The notes: a model not told the origin generated them from the letters alone. 48,912 nucleotides of DNA from Fragilaria crotonensis (GCA_022925895.1 JAKSYS010000488.1:1-48912); one strand, 5' to 3'; shown: positions 36,978 through 47,396, numbered from the stretch's first letter. A program made the numbers and translations.

Positions 36978-37883
36978 TGATAGATTCTGCGTGCGAGCGC
37001 GGAGTGGAGGCCAGACCATGGTTAAATCGGGCGCACGCCAGACCGGGGTCGCAGGCAGGTGGTGACGTCACGGTGACGGTATCGGTCGCTACAGTACGAA
37101 CGTTGGCCGGTGCTACGGTTTCAGGACTACTGGATGCTACGCTAGCGGCAGAGGAAGCGGGAGTGCTAGTAGCAAACGCGACGGTATACGCGTGGGAGTC
37201 TACTGGACGGGTATACTGAGCTACGGTATGACTAGGCGTAACTACAGTACATGTAGACGTAGACACAGTGCTAGTAGGCGAAGCAACTGTGCTGGTATCT
37301 GTAGGTACGATGCAAGTAGATGGTGCTACGTTGCGCGTAGGTGACACTACAGTATGTGGACGTGGGTGGAGTCCTACGGTGACGTCGGTAGCCAAGTGGG
37401 TACTAGTACACTGGCTATCGCTACAGGGGGGTCCGATCCGTGACGACGGCGGGTAAAATGTCGTCATGGTCGGTTACGCTGCTACGAAAATTGTACATTG
37501 TGAAAATTGGGGGCCGGCTAAATATATTTACAGTGGTAGACAAATTTGTGAGAAAATCGTTGATCACAAGTGAGTGATCAACTTCGTTTGATGAGTGTTT
37601 CTGAGGAACACTCAGGAACACAAATGAAACGGTGCACGTCTGAAGAGTGCACGTCTGAAAAGGTGTACGTCTGAAGAGGTCGTACGAGGCCGAGCGTTGG
37701 GCGAGAAAATGGTCGTTTATGCAACGAACGACATGAAAACGATCGTTACAATTTCCGAGTGGGATATGATTCCCGTACGACAGTAACGATACAACGTATA
37801 CTGTTTACTAGCCTAATGTGAAGTGTCGTACTGAATAATGTAGATAGTAAAAGTACGTAGGAGCGGTACTAAAAAGTCTGTCA
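36978..37883 (-). repeat. 5' LTR of the Copia element (906 bp)
   Basis: Direct copy of 28247-29150, about 99% identical by eye, with the same TG...CA ends. It carries TGACGTCA near 37063. As the upstream LTR in element orientation it should hold the promoter. The Ser/Thr-rich frame present in the other copy is split here by one extra G in a G run near 37430. Confidence 0.95.
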
Positions 37884-38133
37884 AGTAGTAATCCAGTACT
37901 AGTCTTCCAGTACGCCAGTACCGTACTCGGTAGAGCTCAGTTCACGTATTCTACTCGTATAGTACAAGTACTGGGCCTACTCCAGTGTACATATGATAGT
38001 TGGAAAGATGATGACACCAATGCTGACACTTTCCTCCCTTTTAACATATCGCACTGGTCTACACCACACGTCCACGCTGCATACTCCGACATCGACACAA
38101 TCAACGTAACATTTGAACGTCAGCAACGTCTCG

Positions 38134-39151
38134 ATGAAGAGTGTCCCGCTAGTGGTGCTGATCCTCTTCTCTTTGGCTGGAATCTGCATTGCGAAAAGCC
38201 AGAATTTTCAAGCGTTGCCTTGCGTTGTCGTTGGACAGAAACATGCAACGAGGCCATTCCAACCGTGTGCTGACAAACGCATGCTGGCAGAAAGTGTTCG
38301 AGGCGGAGCTGCCAAGTCAAAACTTGCGGGGTTCGCGACCAGAACGGTATCGGCCGTTGTCGTTCTTTCTGGGCTTGTGATCCTCGTCAAAATGACTGGC
38401 GAACGGGGAATCATGGGATTGATCCTTGCAGCTCAGATCGGCTTGTTTTCGGAAGCTGTCGATGTGTCGGCAGTCGCAGCTCCTAGCAAATGGTGGGCCC
38501 TGCTTACAAATATGGTCTTTTTGGGACGCCAGATATTTCTTGCCGAATGACAAGACCGCATTGATCAACCTTGCTGTATTTGGCATGCTTATTCTGCACA
38601 TGGTCACCCTCATTGTCCAACAGAATCGCTCCGCTGAATTCAGTCAATCGTTGCGATCATTTTGCGCCTCTCACGTGGCAGCTGCCATTTTGGTCGGCAT
38701 GTCCTCGTCGTGGTTGGCTACGCTGCAATCGTTCAGTGCGCGTTGGATATATTATCCATTCCTCCTGGTCATAGTAAATGATACAATGGCATACATATGT
38801 GGGCAGTTGCTCGGCAAACACAGACTCTTGCCCAACATTTCTCCGAATAAGACATGGGAAGGCTTTATTGGTGCTGCGATCTTTACGGTCGCTCTGAGTG
38901 CACCCATCTGGGATTGGACTGGACCAAGGGCGTCACTCTCGAAAGGGCAACTCTTTGTTTTCGGGCTCTATGCATCCCTCGTTGCGCCGTTTGGTGGGTT
39001 CCTCGCATCGTCGGTTAAAAGAAACTTTGGTAAAAAGGACTTTGGAGCCATCATGCCGGGTCACGGCGGTCTTGTGGATCGATTGGATTGCCAGTTGTTG
39101 ACAGCACCTTTTGTGTACCTATTTTTGAAATATCTGGAAGATTCACCGTAG
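38134..39151 (+). CDS. cdsA: CDP-diacylglycerol synthase (phosphatidate cytidylyltransferase), one frameshift
   Basis: The enzyme makes CDP-diacylglycerol from phosphatidate and CTP, the entry to phosphatidylglycerol and phosphatidylinositol, in ER or organelle membranes. From ATG 38134 it begins with a signal-like MKSVPLVVLILFSLAGICIA. Multiple hydrophobic segments follow, then the family hallmarks NDTMAYICGQLLGKH, ISPNKTWEGFIGA and the signature KKDFGAIMPGHGGLVDRLD. A frame change occurs in the run of five T at 38518-38522; with four T the protein would be 338 aa with VFWDARYFLPND across the junction. The intact signature argues for a functional gene. The gene lies 250 bp right of the Copia element and converges with the DUF336 gene. 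Confidence 0.88.
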
Positions 39152-39268
39152 GACGATGCTGTGGTAGCGCGTGCGATTCGTATCCTTGACTTCATAGTAA
39201 CAAGGGTAACAAAGCCTCATGTCTACAGGAATTCTGGCGAATAGTGACGCTACAGGTAAACCGAAGGG

Positions 39269-39784
39269 CTACGTCTTGACAGTTGTGCAACAGTGTTGTG
39301 CTGGTTCCGTGACGACCTCACTTGCAATTGACGATAACTGGATTCCCCGAAGCGCACAGTATTCATCTTCGTTTCCTGATGCTCCACTAACACCCACGGC
39401 TCCAAGAATAGTTCCTTCCTCCGCGCAGCGAATTAGAACTCCACCAGGGAAGGCGACCACTTGACCCATTTGCGAGACGAGCTGAGACCCCAACCTCATA
39501 AACTGATCAGGAGTGGAGGTTGCAGAAAGATATTTATCGCCATAGGCTCGCGTACTGGTTTGCAAGCTGACGCTCGTGTTGGCCTTTTGCTCGGCCATAC
39601 TCGAGAAGACCCTAGGTGGGCAATAATCCATTCGTTTAGTGACTATTGGAAAGCCAGTCGAATCCATGACACATACTGCGATCGGACTGAAGCCATTGAT
39701 TTGGGCCGTGTGAATGGCGTTTGAGGTTATCTCATCGGCGACCTTCAACGAAAGGGTCTTGAAGCGAATAAAAGACGATGACAT
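39269..39784 (-). CDS. DUF336 / GlcG-HbpS-like protein, copy B
   Basis: Intact 171-residue paralogue of 20078-20593, with ATG at 39784 (MSSSFIRFKTLSLKVADEIT). Shared features are PIAVCVMDSTGFPIVTKRMD, the AYGDKY segment, VAFPGGVLIRCAEEGTILGA and GVSGASGNEDEYCALRGI, and a CCTTVK end. It differs most around residues 60-115 (QTSTRAYGDKYLSATSTPDQ). The two copies probably arose by local duplication; their role is unknown. Confidence 0.87.
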   Translation of the reverse strand: MSSSFIRFKTLSLKVADEITSNAIHTAQINGFSPIAVCVMDSTGFPIVTKRMDYCPPRVFSSMAEQKANTSVSLQTSTRAYGDKYLSATSTPDQFMRLGSQLVSQMGQVVAFPGGVLIRCAEEGTILGAVGVSGASGNEDEYCALRGIQLSSIASEVVTEPAQHCCTTVKT

Positions 39785-39839
39785 GGTTCGGAAAGGACTT
39801 CTCCAGAATGAACTGAGCAGCTGAGCAGCATCTGGTTCT

Positions 39840-40198
39840 GTTTTACTGTATGTTCTATACCGGTGCCTACAAATTTTCCTATTACAGTACCACCGATAGA
39901 TAGCAGTACAAGTACTTGCACCTATATTTCAAACCGTGCACCATGTAATCGGGGTACTGTACTAGTACTCGAAGTCTCGGATTGCTAACGACAGTCCATT
40001 ATGATTTATGATACATCATACAATCATACATCATACATCATACATCATGCTTTGACAGGCTAATCCTTGCAGATACGAAAAATTTCTGTTATTTCTTGCA
40101 TTTTAGCAATATTCCACTACTCTAGAGTAGATGACATGATGATGTTTCGTAATTCGCCTCTTGTCGCATATGTCGACAATTTCAGTCCACGGATCCGA
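39840..40198. other. Spacer with GTAC and CATCATA repeats
   Basis: Gene-free. It contains a TACATCATACATCATACATC-type heptamer tract at about 40009-40047 and GTACTAGTACT words near 39958. The promoter of DUF336 copy B is likely here. Confidence 0.5.
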
Positions 40199-40250
40199 TT
40201 AGAATGCAGTGAAATGACATCATGACGTACCAATCAGCATGCTCTCCGTA

Positions 40251-40974
40251 CAGGCCGTGTAAAATTGGGGTATACCCCAAAAACCCCAGAATAGGCTATT
40301 TCTGGGGTGAATTTGGGTCTTCAAATGGGGTGCCAACTGGGGTGCAACTCGGGTGCACCATCTCCACGCTTAATACTAGTACTACTACTACTAGGAGGTA
40401 AGTTTACGATGTAGACCACACTTCCTGTCTATTATCTTCAATTTTTTATCAATACTACTTCATTTCATTAGCTACACCAAGCAATTCAAAGTATTGTTTG
40501 CAGTGTAGGATCCCCTTGAGGGAAAGATCAGTGAGAATAGTACGATAATCATCCTTTTCCCAATTAATCAACAAAAAATCAGACTCAACAGTCCCAGGGA
40601 AAACATTTGCAAGACCACCAAAGAATTGCTTTAGTATTGTTTGAATGGAGCCCAAGCCTCAGCAAAAACTGCCCATTGCAGCATCTCGAGCAGTCACATG
40701 AAGTGCATAAGCCATTAACCACTTCTCGTGGAAAAGAGTTGGCTTAATACCCTTGGTATGCTTCGTGTTGGCCTGCATTTGATTGTCAATTTGTTTGATA
40801 AAATTTATAACATATACTACAACTCGAAATACGGAGAATCAACTCCATGCTCCATGGTTTCCCTCCAAATCAACACTGAGGTCTTCCCGCCAACCCGCCA
40901 ATACTATCATACTACTTCCTACGTATTCTACGTGATATCAAATTGGGGAAAATACCCCAATTTTACACGGCCTG
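40251..40974. mobile_element. Deleted hAT transposon, 724 bp, with 8-bp target duplication
   Basis: The left end CAGGCCGTGTAAAATTGGGG and the right end (reverse complement CAGGCCGTGTAAAATTGGGG) are identical over 20 bp. The flanks carry the perfect 8-bp duplication TCTCCGTA at 40243-40250 and 40975-40982. The first six bases CAGGCC equal those of the element at 11633-12956. Inside, a minus-strand remnant of transposase (40455-40730) remains. Confidence 0.93.
40455..40730 (-). pseudogene. C-terminal remnant of hAT transposase
   Basis: The minus strand encodes YALHVTARDAAMGSF, then after a stop or shift QTILKQFFGGLANVFPGTVE, and INWEKDDYRTILTDLSLKGI with LHCKQ. This matches the C-terminal dimerisation part of hAT transposases of the same type as the decayed gene at 25981-27350. 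The N-terminal two thirds are missing. Confidence 0.7.
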
Positions 40975-41042
40975 TCTCCGTATGTTACTGTCGTACTGGA
41001 GTACTGTATCACCGTGGGAAGTACATGCAGGCCTCAGTACTG

Positions 41043-41062
41043 TGACGTCATAACTGACGTCA
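41043..41062. promoter_or_regulatory. Tandem TGACGTCA (CRE-like) sites
   Basis: Two perfect TGACGTCA octamers lie at 41043-41050 and 41055-41062, four bases apart, about 400 bp before gene X copy B. In the diatom Phaeodactylum, TGACGT/ACGTCA elements bound by bZIP factors mediate CO2/cAMP responses. Here they overlap the inner edge of a MITE terminal repeat. Regulation of the gene is inferred. Confidence 0.5.
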
Positions 41063-41458
41063 TTTGACTGCATTCTAATGGGTAGTGCGGTATTGTTGGT
41101 GGTGGCAAAAAGGAAATGCTTTTGATCCCTGATGGGATGACCCATCCCATCTACAAGTAATGCCCTAGTTCATGCGGATGTAGTGGACGTTCCATCCAGG
41201 TCGCGCGCCATCAACAATGTACCAGTACGTTGTACCGCAGACCTATCGTCATGGAACGTGGAATGGGCAAGACATCATCACTCAACACCCACGACTCAAA
41301 CGCCATTTTGAAGTTTGAAAACCTAACTGCAAACCGTTGTTGGCAGCACTCACATTTTCAGCCTCCTGGTCGTTAACAATTGTGACCCCTTCGGTTTCAA
41401 AGTGTTAACAACTCACATTATTCATTAACTGATTTCCTGCACAAGGCCTCCAACCAGG

Positions 41459-42613
41459 ATGACTAACACTCAAACCTTTAGCGGACCTCGCTCTTTTGGT
41501 AAGCGCTTCGTTCCATTTATGCGAGGCAGCGTCGCTGGAATCCAACCGTCGCCACTTTGTCGCAGTGGTGCCAAGACGGATGAAATCCAGCAAGGAATTG
41601 CAGTGAAACATGAAATGATTGGGCAAGGCGAATGGGCCCAAATTCCTCCGTGTCCACCCATTCCTTGGAGTGAACCTTCGTTATTCTTTTGCACGGACCA
41701 AGGAACACGTTTGATCAGAAGCCCACCGATCGATCTCGGTCTACATTTTTCTTCTGTCGACCACTGGCTGCTTGCTGATTTGGATCTTGGCCTCGACGAG
41801 CTGGCCGACTCGACGTTACAAGACGATTCGCCTCGACTTGAAGCCCACGGTCTATGTCAGCCGTTTCGCGAGACAAATCCGTCGATAAAGCCAGCACAGA
41901 CTGGAAAAATGAAATGTCGTGGCAAGGATTTGGCTTCGTTGTCCGAGGCGGCGAAACGTAAAGGAAAAAGAAAGCGAGCTGCAGCACACCTTGGAGGTCC
42001 AAACACCCTCGTTGTCGAGGATGTTCGTTCGATCTTTCAAGCCCTACGTGGGAACACTCAACCACCAGCCCATCTTAATTTCCAGATCGTCCTAAGTACG
42101 GAAGGACAGAAGATATCTCCTCCATCATTTAAATTTGAAAGTGAGTTTCAAAGTGAATCAATATTTTGCTCGACAATTCAATGCTTACGCTTTTACGAAA
42201 CAGACGGACTCTACCTCTTGATGAAACCCATCCCGAAAAAAAGGCGCAATCCTGCGACAGCGGAAAGCACGCCTCGAGTGCCTTCAGAATTGATGGACTT
42301 CGTAATGCTGGATACTCCTCCGTTGAATTGTCCATGGAGCATCAGCGGTCCCCAATTTTCAAAGCCCACTACTATCCAGAAACGATACTGTTATTCAAAC
42401 GGCGATGCATCCTACAGCAGCCACAAGGGTGCTACCTTGTGGACAGTGGTACGTGAAGCCGAATGTTGCGGCGAGCTTCCTTTTAGTGCCTCGCCATTCT
42501 CATAATCTTTGTTTCTTGCGCATCAGTACCGTGCCGACGGAATGGAAGACTTTGACTATCGACTCCTGCACGTGTATCACTCTTCAAAACGAGGCTCGCA
42601 TAAGTCAAGCTAG
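41459..42613 (+). CDS. Gene X copy B: conserved protein of unknown function, three exons
   Basis: Exons 41459-42140, 42204-42448 and 42527-42613, joined over GT-AG introns of 63 and 78 bp, give 337 aa. The 63-bp intron is a multiple of three and lacks a stop, so unspliced RNA would still be open, but alignment with copy A (20790-22052) shows it is an intron. Conserved blocks are VEDVRSIFQALRG, AHLNFQIVLSTEGQKISPPS, LNCPWSISGPQFSKP, YSSHKGATLWTV and MEDFDYRLLHVYHSSK. A basic stretch KRKGKRKRAAAH (about residue 170) could be a nuclear signal. No catalytic motif is recognised. Confidence 0.75.
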
Positions 42614-43039
42614 ATTCTCGGGATCTGGGCAGTGAACAGCGCTTCTTGGCCAGGCGTCTACCATTCGGCGGATATGAGAGGTTCGGAGGTAGCTTAGTAA
42701 TCTAAGTACTCGCATCTGGCGGTATAAACGCGCTTTGTTTTGCAAGGAAATTGGACCTGTAGGCGCCACTGAGAAGTCATTGAAACAGACTCATCTTTAC
42801 TCCAATCCTTCGAGGGTAAAACGCAGAATAAAATGAATGAGGCTATGAATCCCTGCCAAGAGCTAGGAGGCATATCGCGCGCGGGATTTTCAGGTGCGCT
42901 CCAGTAGAACGGCAGCAGTGAAGGGTTCGAACTTAAATCGGGGATGTTGGCATAATTCTCTCAAACAGCTTGTCTTATAAACCTATCTAGTACACCGATT
43001 TGCGCAACTAAAACCAAGGAATTTGGATCAAAGCTTGAT

Positions 43040-44154
43040 TTAAGCCTTCTCATCTTCCTTGTAGAGACACTCCATCAAACCTTTGGTCAACTCGGCGCGA
43101 TCCAGGTTCTTGCCAATGAAGACAAATTTGTTGACGCGCTCTTCATCACTCTTCCATGGTGTGCTAGCAGGTCCAAAGTTGATTTGTTCATGCACACCCT
43201 GGAAAACAAACTTCGTGTCCCCCTGACCATGGAAACTCAACAACCCCTTAGTACGGTAAAGGTCCGCCGCGCGTTCTCTCAACAGATCCATCATAAACAT
43301 ATTGAACCATTGTGCATGCAGCGAGCCTGCGAACTTGATACCGACAGAGGTAACCAGCTCCAGATTGTGCTTAGTCTCCTCTTGATTTTCAAAGAATGAC
43401 GGATCATAGCTGAGCACCGACTCCATGCTGAACGAATTGAGGCCAAGGATTTGATCGAGAGGAGCTCGACTTCTCTCAGTTTCAATGACAGAGGCAAATT
43501 TGTTGATTGTCCTGAGACGCGCCTCAAGGGCCTGTTTCTCTTCCACTGTGACCAAATCAATCTTGTTGAGAAGAATCTTGTCGGCAAAGGCCACCTGCTG
43601 TAGAGCTTCGTTGACCGATCCTTCTGGTTTGACTTCGTTGAGATGCAAATTCAAATGCTTGCAGTCTGCTAAGCATACAATCGAATCAATCCGATAGTTG
43701 TCGCTCATTTTGGGGTTCGTTTGAATGGTGTAAACGATGGGTGCGGGATCGGCAAGTCCTGTAGTCTCCAAAAGAATGGCATCGAAGTCTTTTCTTCTCT
43801 TGGCCAACTGACCCAACGTGCGTACCAAGTCACCACGCACAGAGCAGCAGACGCAACCATTATCCATGGTGATTAAATCTTCAGGGGCATCGAGCGACTC
43901 GGCAACTGCGATTTGGTTTGAAACAAATGTGAGATTCGATATATTGAGTACGAGCAGTAGCTTTCAGTACCCTTTGTACGGCTCTACGCACCTAGTCCAT
44001 CGTCAATTGAAACTTCACCAAACTCATTCTCAAGGACGCAAATCTTCCATTGATTCTGTTCCTTCAAGATGTAGTTCACGAAAGTTGTCTTACCGGCTCC
44101 TAGGAAGCCGGTGATCACAGTGATGGGTGTCGTGTCGTCTTCCTTTGCCGACAT
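43040..44154 (-). CDS. CobW/COG0523-family metal GTPase (ZNG1/CBWD-like)
   Basis: Two exons, 44154-43992 and 43905-43040, with an 86-bp GT-AG intron, give 342 aa. The P loop GFLGAGKTT (residues 16-24) follows the ATG closely. [13 protein letters not shown], the metal-binding GCVCCS (CxCC, residues 72-75), [13 protein letters not shown] and LLNKIDLV follow in family order, then a C-terminal CobW domain ending near [17 protein letters not shown]. Members hand zinc or other metals to client enzymes using GTP; ZNG1 in eukaryotes serves methionine aminopeptidase. No presequence is seen, so the cytosol is likely. The exact metal and client are unknown. Confidence 0.92.
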
Positions 44155-44289
44155 GTTGGGGACAACTAATACAGAACGTCCAATTATCTCAGCGATTTTA
44201 TGACAATTAAAAGCAGCCCGAAAGGGTCCGAAATCCGAAATCCATTCCCTCTTAGTCACTCCTCACTCCTCACGCCACTCATGTGAGCA

Positions 44290-44880
44290 TGGAATACGCA
44301 CATCTCAAGGGGTAACACATCCTTGTGGTAGTACTAGTTCTACATACGAGTACAGGAGTAGGAGTCGTTCTGATGATACAGTATGTCGAATCTCCAAGTA
44401 CAGGGCAACACAGCAACTGCTCGTAGGATGTCCGCCGTCCGCCGGTGTCCACTGGCCGATACGGCGTTCATGGTTTCGTTGATGTGAATACTCGTGGTCT
44501 CGTAGACTACAACCCTTATGAAATATGACATCATCATGCACCCATAATGCGCTATAGAACTGATACTCCAGTACTAGTACTGGTGCCGCCGAAGTGCTAT
44601 ACGAGTACATGATACAATACAAAGAGTAGTGTAGTTTAGTACTAGTTCTACAGTACGACAGTAGGAAACCAATTCTGGCAGCGGGTACAGTACTACGGTA
44701 GAGTACCACGTTCGACGTTCGATGTATCATACTGGAGTACTTGTACCCTTGTACATAATACTCCAGACTCCAGAGTACATACGTACTCCCCATATGCATA
44801 CTATGCAAACGAATACTCGAATACATCATACATCATACATCATACATCATACATCATACATCATACATCATACATACTGC
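44290..44880. repeat. GTAC-rich spacer ending in a CATACAT heptamer microsatellite
   Basis: Gene-free DNA with GTACTAGTACTGGTGCC-like words (44570-44590) and, at about 44822-44875, some seven copies of the 7-bp unit ACATCAT. A minus-strand frame crossing it is a product of the repeats. Confidence 0.75.
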
Positions 44881-45042
44881 ATACACACTGAAACATGAAT
44901 TTCGGATTTGATTTGGTTGACGCAAAAAAGATGATCTGTGTGAATCCTTCTCTCCGAATCCCGCATGACAAATATCAAGTTTGGCACTCAACGCATTCAA
45001 CGACCATGACCATTGCCAACGGATGATTCAGATCAAGAGTGC

Positions 45043-46413
45043 ATGATTTCAATTGTTCTTTGTCTCACCCGCTTCACTTTGATGCGCAAAAACCTCCATG
45101 CTGATGTATCACAGTCACAGACAATGAAGCGATACCGGTACCTCAGCTATACGCTTATGGGTATGATTCTCTGCGGTGTCAATCGAACTAAAAATGCCTT
45201 CTTAATGGACGTCAATACCGTGACGTTTGCTCACAATACCCTGGTAAAAAGAGACGATTACTCATCATTGTTGCATCACAAAAATCGCGTCGTCTACCTT
45301 GGAAAGATAACACGCCAGCAGAACCAAACTCATTTGCTTCAACAACGACAACGATCTGCACGAACGATCGATCCGTTGAGCAATCAAGCGCGAGCGTCAG
45401 CACAGCCAGCGAGTTACTCGTTGCTACCATATGAAAAGCCGTATCATCATCAATGTTCCTTCATGAAACCTTGGCAGACACAATTCAATCCCACCTGCAA
45501 TCAACTGCACGAACTGGACACCACTCAGGAGACGACGTCGCTCCTCTCCATGAGTGGATCTTGGCGGTCAGTGTGGAAGTCTATTCAAGGCAATGAATCT
45601 GTCGTTCTAAAAATGCTGCATATCAATCGGGAATTTGACTCTGAATCATTTGCGTTTCATCAAGTCGACGCCATGGCACTGGAACGTCTCACGAAATCAC
45701 AATTTGTGATCACCGCCTATGGCTTCTGCGGCCAGTCCACGTTAGTAGAGTTAGCACCTCAAGACGCTCGATCTCTCACAAAAGATGAGTCGATCGGATC
45801 AAAGGAGCGATTACGAATGGCCAGAGATTTGGCTCGTGGCTTAAGTCACATTCATTCTATTGACTACGGTGAGGGTACAAATGCAACCTTAGTTCACAAC
45901 GACATAAATATGGCAAACATTGCCACTGTTGACATGAGGACCTTGAAATTCAATGACTTTAATTTGGCAGTGCTTCTGAAGTGGAACGCCACTAAACCCT
46001 GTGGATATCCGACACACTTTCGTGGAGATTTATGGCGCTCGCCTGAAGAAGTTCGCAACGCCACGTACGTGTCGGAAAAGATTGATGTTTATAGCCTTGG
46101 CAATGTCCTGTTCCAAATCTTGACGCGTCATCAACCGTGGACATGGATTGAGCCCGGGGGACCACTCAGCATTGACGAAGTTGCAAAGAGGAAGCTGGAG
46201 GGAATGGCACCTACTTTTCCCGACCGTATTCTGGACTCAGTGAAGATCGCACATCAAGCTATGTACTACGGTACGCTCGCATGCTTTGAACCTGATCCAG
46301 TCAAACGACCAAGTGCATTCCAGTTGTTAAAGGGGTTAACCAAAGCCTACAGGTGGGTTGAGACGAACCAAAAAAAGAGCAAGGATGAGGTCAGAAAGTT
46401 ATTTTTCAATTGA
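45043..46413 (+). CDS. Membrane-anchored protein kinase-like protein with atypical catalytic motifs
   Basis: From ATG 45043 the protein has 456 aa. A hydrophobic segment YRYLSYTLMGMILCGV (about 31-46) after a short basic stretch suggests a type II membrane protein. The kinase-like domain follows residue ~175: SGSWRSVWKSIQG (glycine-loop position), SVVLKML (the ATP-binding Lys), ARDLARGLSHIH, and VHNDINMANI in place of HRDLKxxN (catalytic Asp about 287). FNDFNLA replaces DFG (Asp about 305), then FRGDLWRSPEEV (APE position), DVYSLGNVLFQIL and the C-lobe. Catalytic Asp and metal-binding Asp remain, so activity is possible, but HND and DFN are unusual. The substrate is unknown. Confidence 0.8.
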   Translation: MISIVLCLTRFTLMRKNLHADVSQSQTMKRYRYLSYTLMGMILCGVNRTKNAFLMDVNTVTFAHNTLVKRDDYSSLLHHKNRVVYLGKITRQQNQTHLLQQRQRSARTIDPLSNQARASAQPASYSLLPYEKPYHHQCSFMKPWQTQFNPTCNQLHELDTTQETTSLLSMSGSWRSVWKSIQGNESVVLKMLHINREFDSESFAFHQVDAMALERLTKSQFVITAYGFCGQSTLVELAPQDARSLTKDESIGSKERLRMARDLARGLSHIHSIDYGEGTNATLVHNDINMANIATVDMRTLKFNDFNLAVLLKWNATKPCGYPTHFRGDLWRSPEEVRNATYVSEKIDVYSLGNVLFQILTRHQPWTWIEPGGPLSIDEVAKRKLEGMAPTFPDRILDSVKIAHQAMYYGTLACFEPDPVKRPSAFQLLKGLTKAYRWVETNQKKSKDEVRKLFFN

Positions 46414-47396
46414 TCGTCTCACAGTGTAGTAGACAAGCAATTATTTCTCTCGCATTCTTAGTCGACTTGACTTTCGAAATTAAGCATGGATTTGTTACTC
46501 AAAGTAAGATCTCGATGGCGGCAGCTGGTCGACCGTGTCAATCCTCGATTTCTGCACAGATCACAGATGACTAGTCGCTGGAAGGAATCGTACCCTTTCG
46601 AAATATGTCCTAACCGATTCGCTGTCATCTGGTGCCTCGCCCCATCCCTGATCCTCGCTTCGACTGACTACAAATCTGTGGCATCTTGTAGCAAAGCACA
46701 GTATACGACTCCCCACGTTCCGGTTCAATTCGGCTCGTCTCGCATTGATTGCCACCAGTGAAGCTCCTTTTCCACTTGCCACTGAGAAATCCGGACAACT
46801 TGGGTTGCTAATGTGCTTGGAGTGTGGAGCACCGTTTGGATGGTGAGAGAATCGTTTCTGGATGTTCCCACACCCCTTACCACAGCATAGTGGTTAGTGG
46901 TTAGTGGGACACGACCCACGACAGTTCGTGGTCGCGTGCCGCGTGGGTGCAACCAAGGAAATGTGACTGCTTTGGGTTCTCATTCGTGACAACTCGTTTT
47001 CCGCGCATGCTTGCTATCACTAAATCGGATGGTGCGTACCACATGAATTTTGAATACACCAGCACATGTACCATAAACGTTTGAACTAGAATATATACAT
47101 ACATATATTCTATTCGTTCGTAATTCGGGATGGTTCGTGTGGTCTGTGGACCGTTCAGAATTTTGCCAAAACGTCAAGTCGTTCTGTTCGCATTCGCAAC
47201 GATTACACGGTACTAGCTAGGAAATCCACGTACCAATACCACTACTAGAACTGTAGTTCAAGCCAATGAAACAAACAACAGAGAGATGTTAAGAGGTAGT
47301 AGTAGAATAATGGTGTTCTAAGGTCTAATTTCTATTTGAATGTACTTTATCAAGCGGTCTATTGATGTGAAGAGTGAGAAATGTCGGGGGATCTAG
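46414..47396. other. Spacer, no supported gene
   Basis: A 91-codon frame from ATG 46486 has no recognisable domain. 46881-46915 contains a GTGGTTAGTGGTTAGTGGG tandem phrase that recalls a tRNA D-arm but has no matching arms. 47090-47110 is an ATATATACATACATATAT tract. Confidence 0.4.

Larger units (their letters stand above)
28247..37883 (-). mobile_element. Complete Ty1/Copia LTR retrotransposon, 9637 bp
   Basis: The element is bounded by direct LTRs that begin TG and end CA, and by a perfect 5-bp target duplication AGTAG at 28242-28246 and 37884-37888. It reads right to left: 5' LTR, primer site, gag-like frames, protease, integrase, reverse transcriptase, RNase H, purine tract, 3' LTR. 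Protease-integrase-RT order defines Copia; diatoms are known to carry many such (CoDi) elements. I count about six differences between the two LTRs, so insertion was recent. Yet pol is split over several frames, so the copy is either defective and moved in trans, or carries consensus errors. Confidence 0.95.
40199..41081. mobile_element. Outer MITE-like element interrupted by a hAT derivative
   Basis: The left end ATTAGAATGCAGTGAAATGA (40199-40218, with flanking T-rich context) is mirrored at the right by TCATTTGACTGCATTCTAAT (41062-41081), one mismatch in 20. Without the inserted hAT DNA the outer element would be only about 150 bp. No clear target duplication was identified, so its class is open. 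Confidence 0.6.

Noticed and set aside
44822-44875. Possible CRISPR-like array
   Set aside because: It is a simple 7-bp microsatellite without spacers.
46486-46761. 91-codon frame after the kinase gene
   Set aside because: Starts with ATG but shows no domain, signal or paralogue; could be chance.
46879-46950. tRNA-like D-arm phrase AGTGGTTAGTGG
   Set aside because: It is a short tandem repeat; no T-loop consensus or acceptor stem follows.
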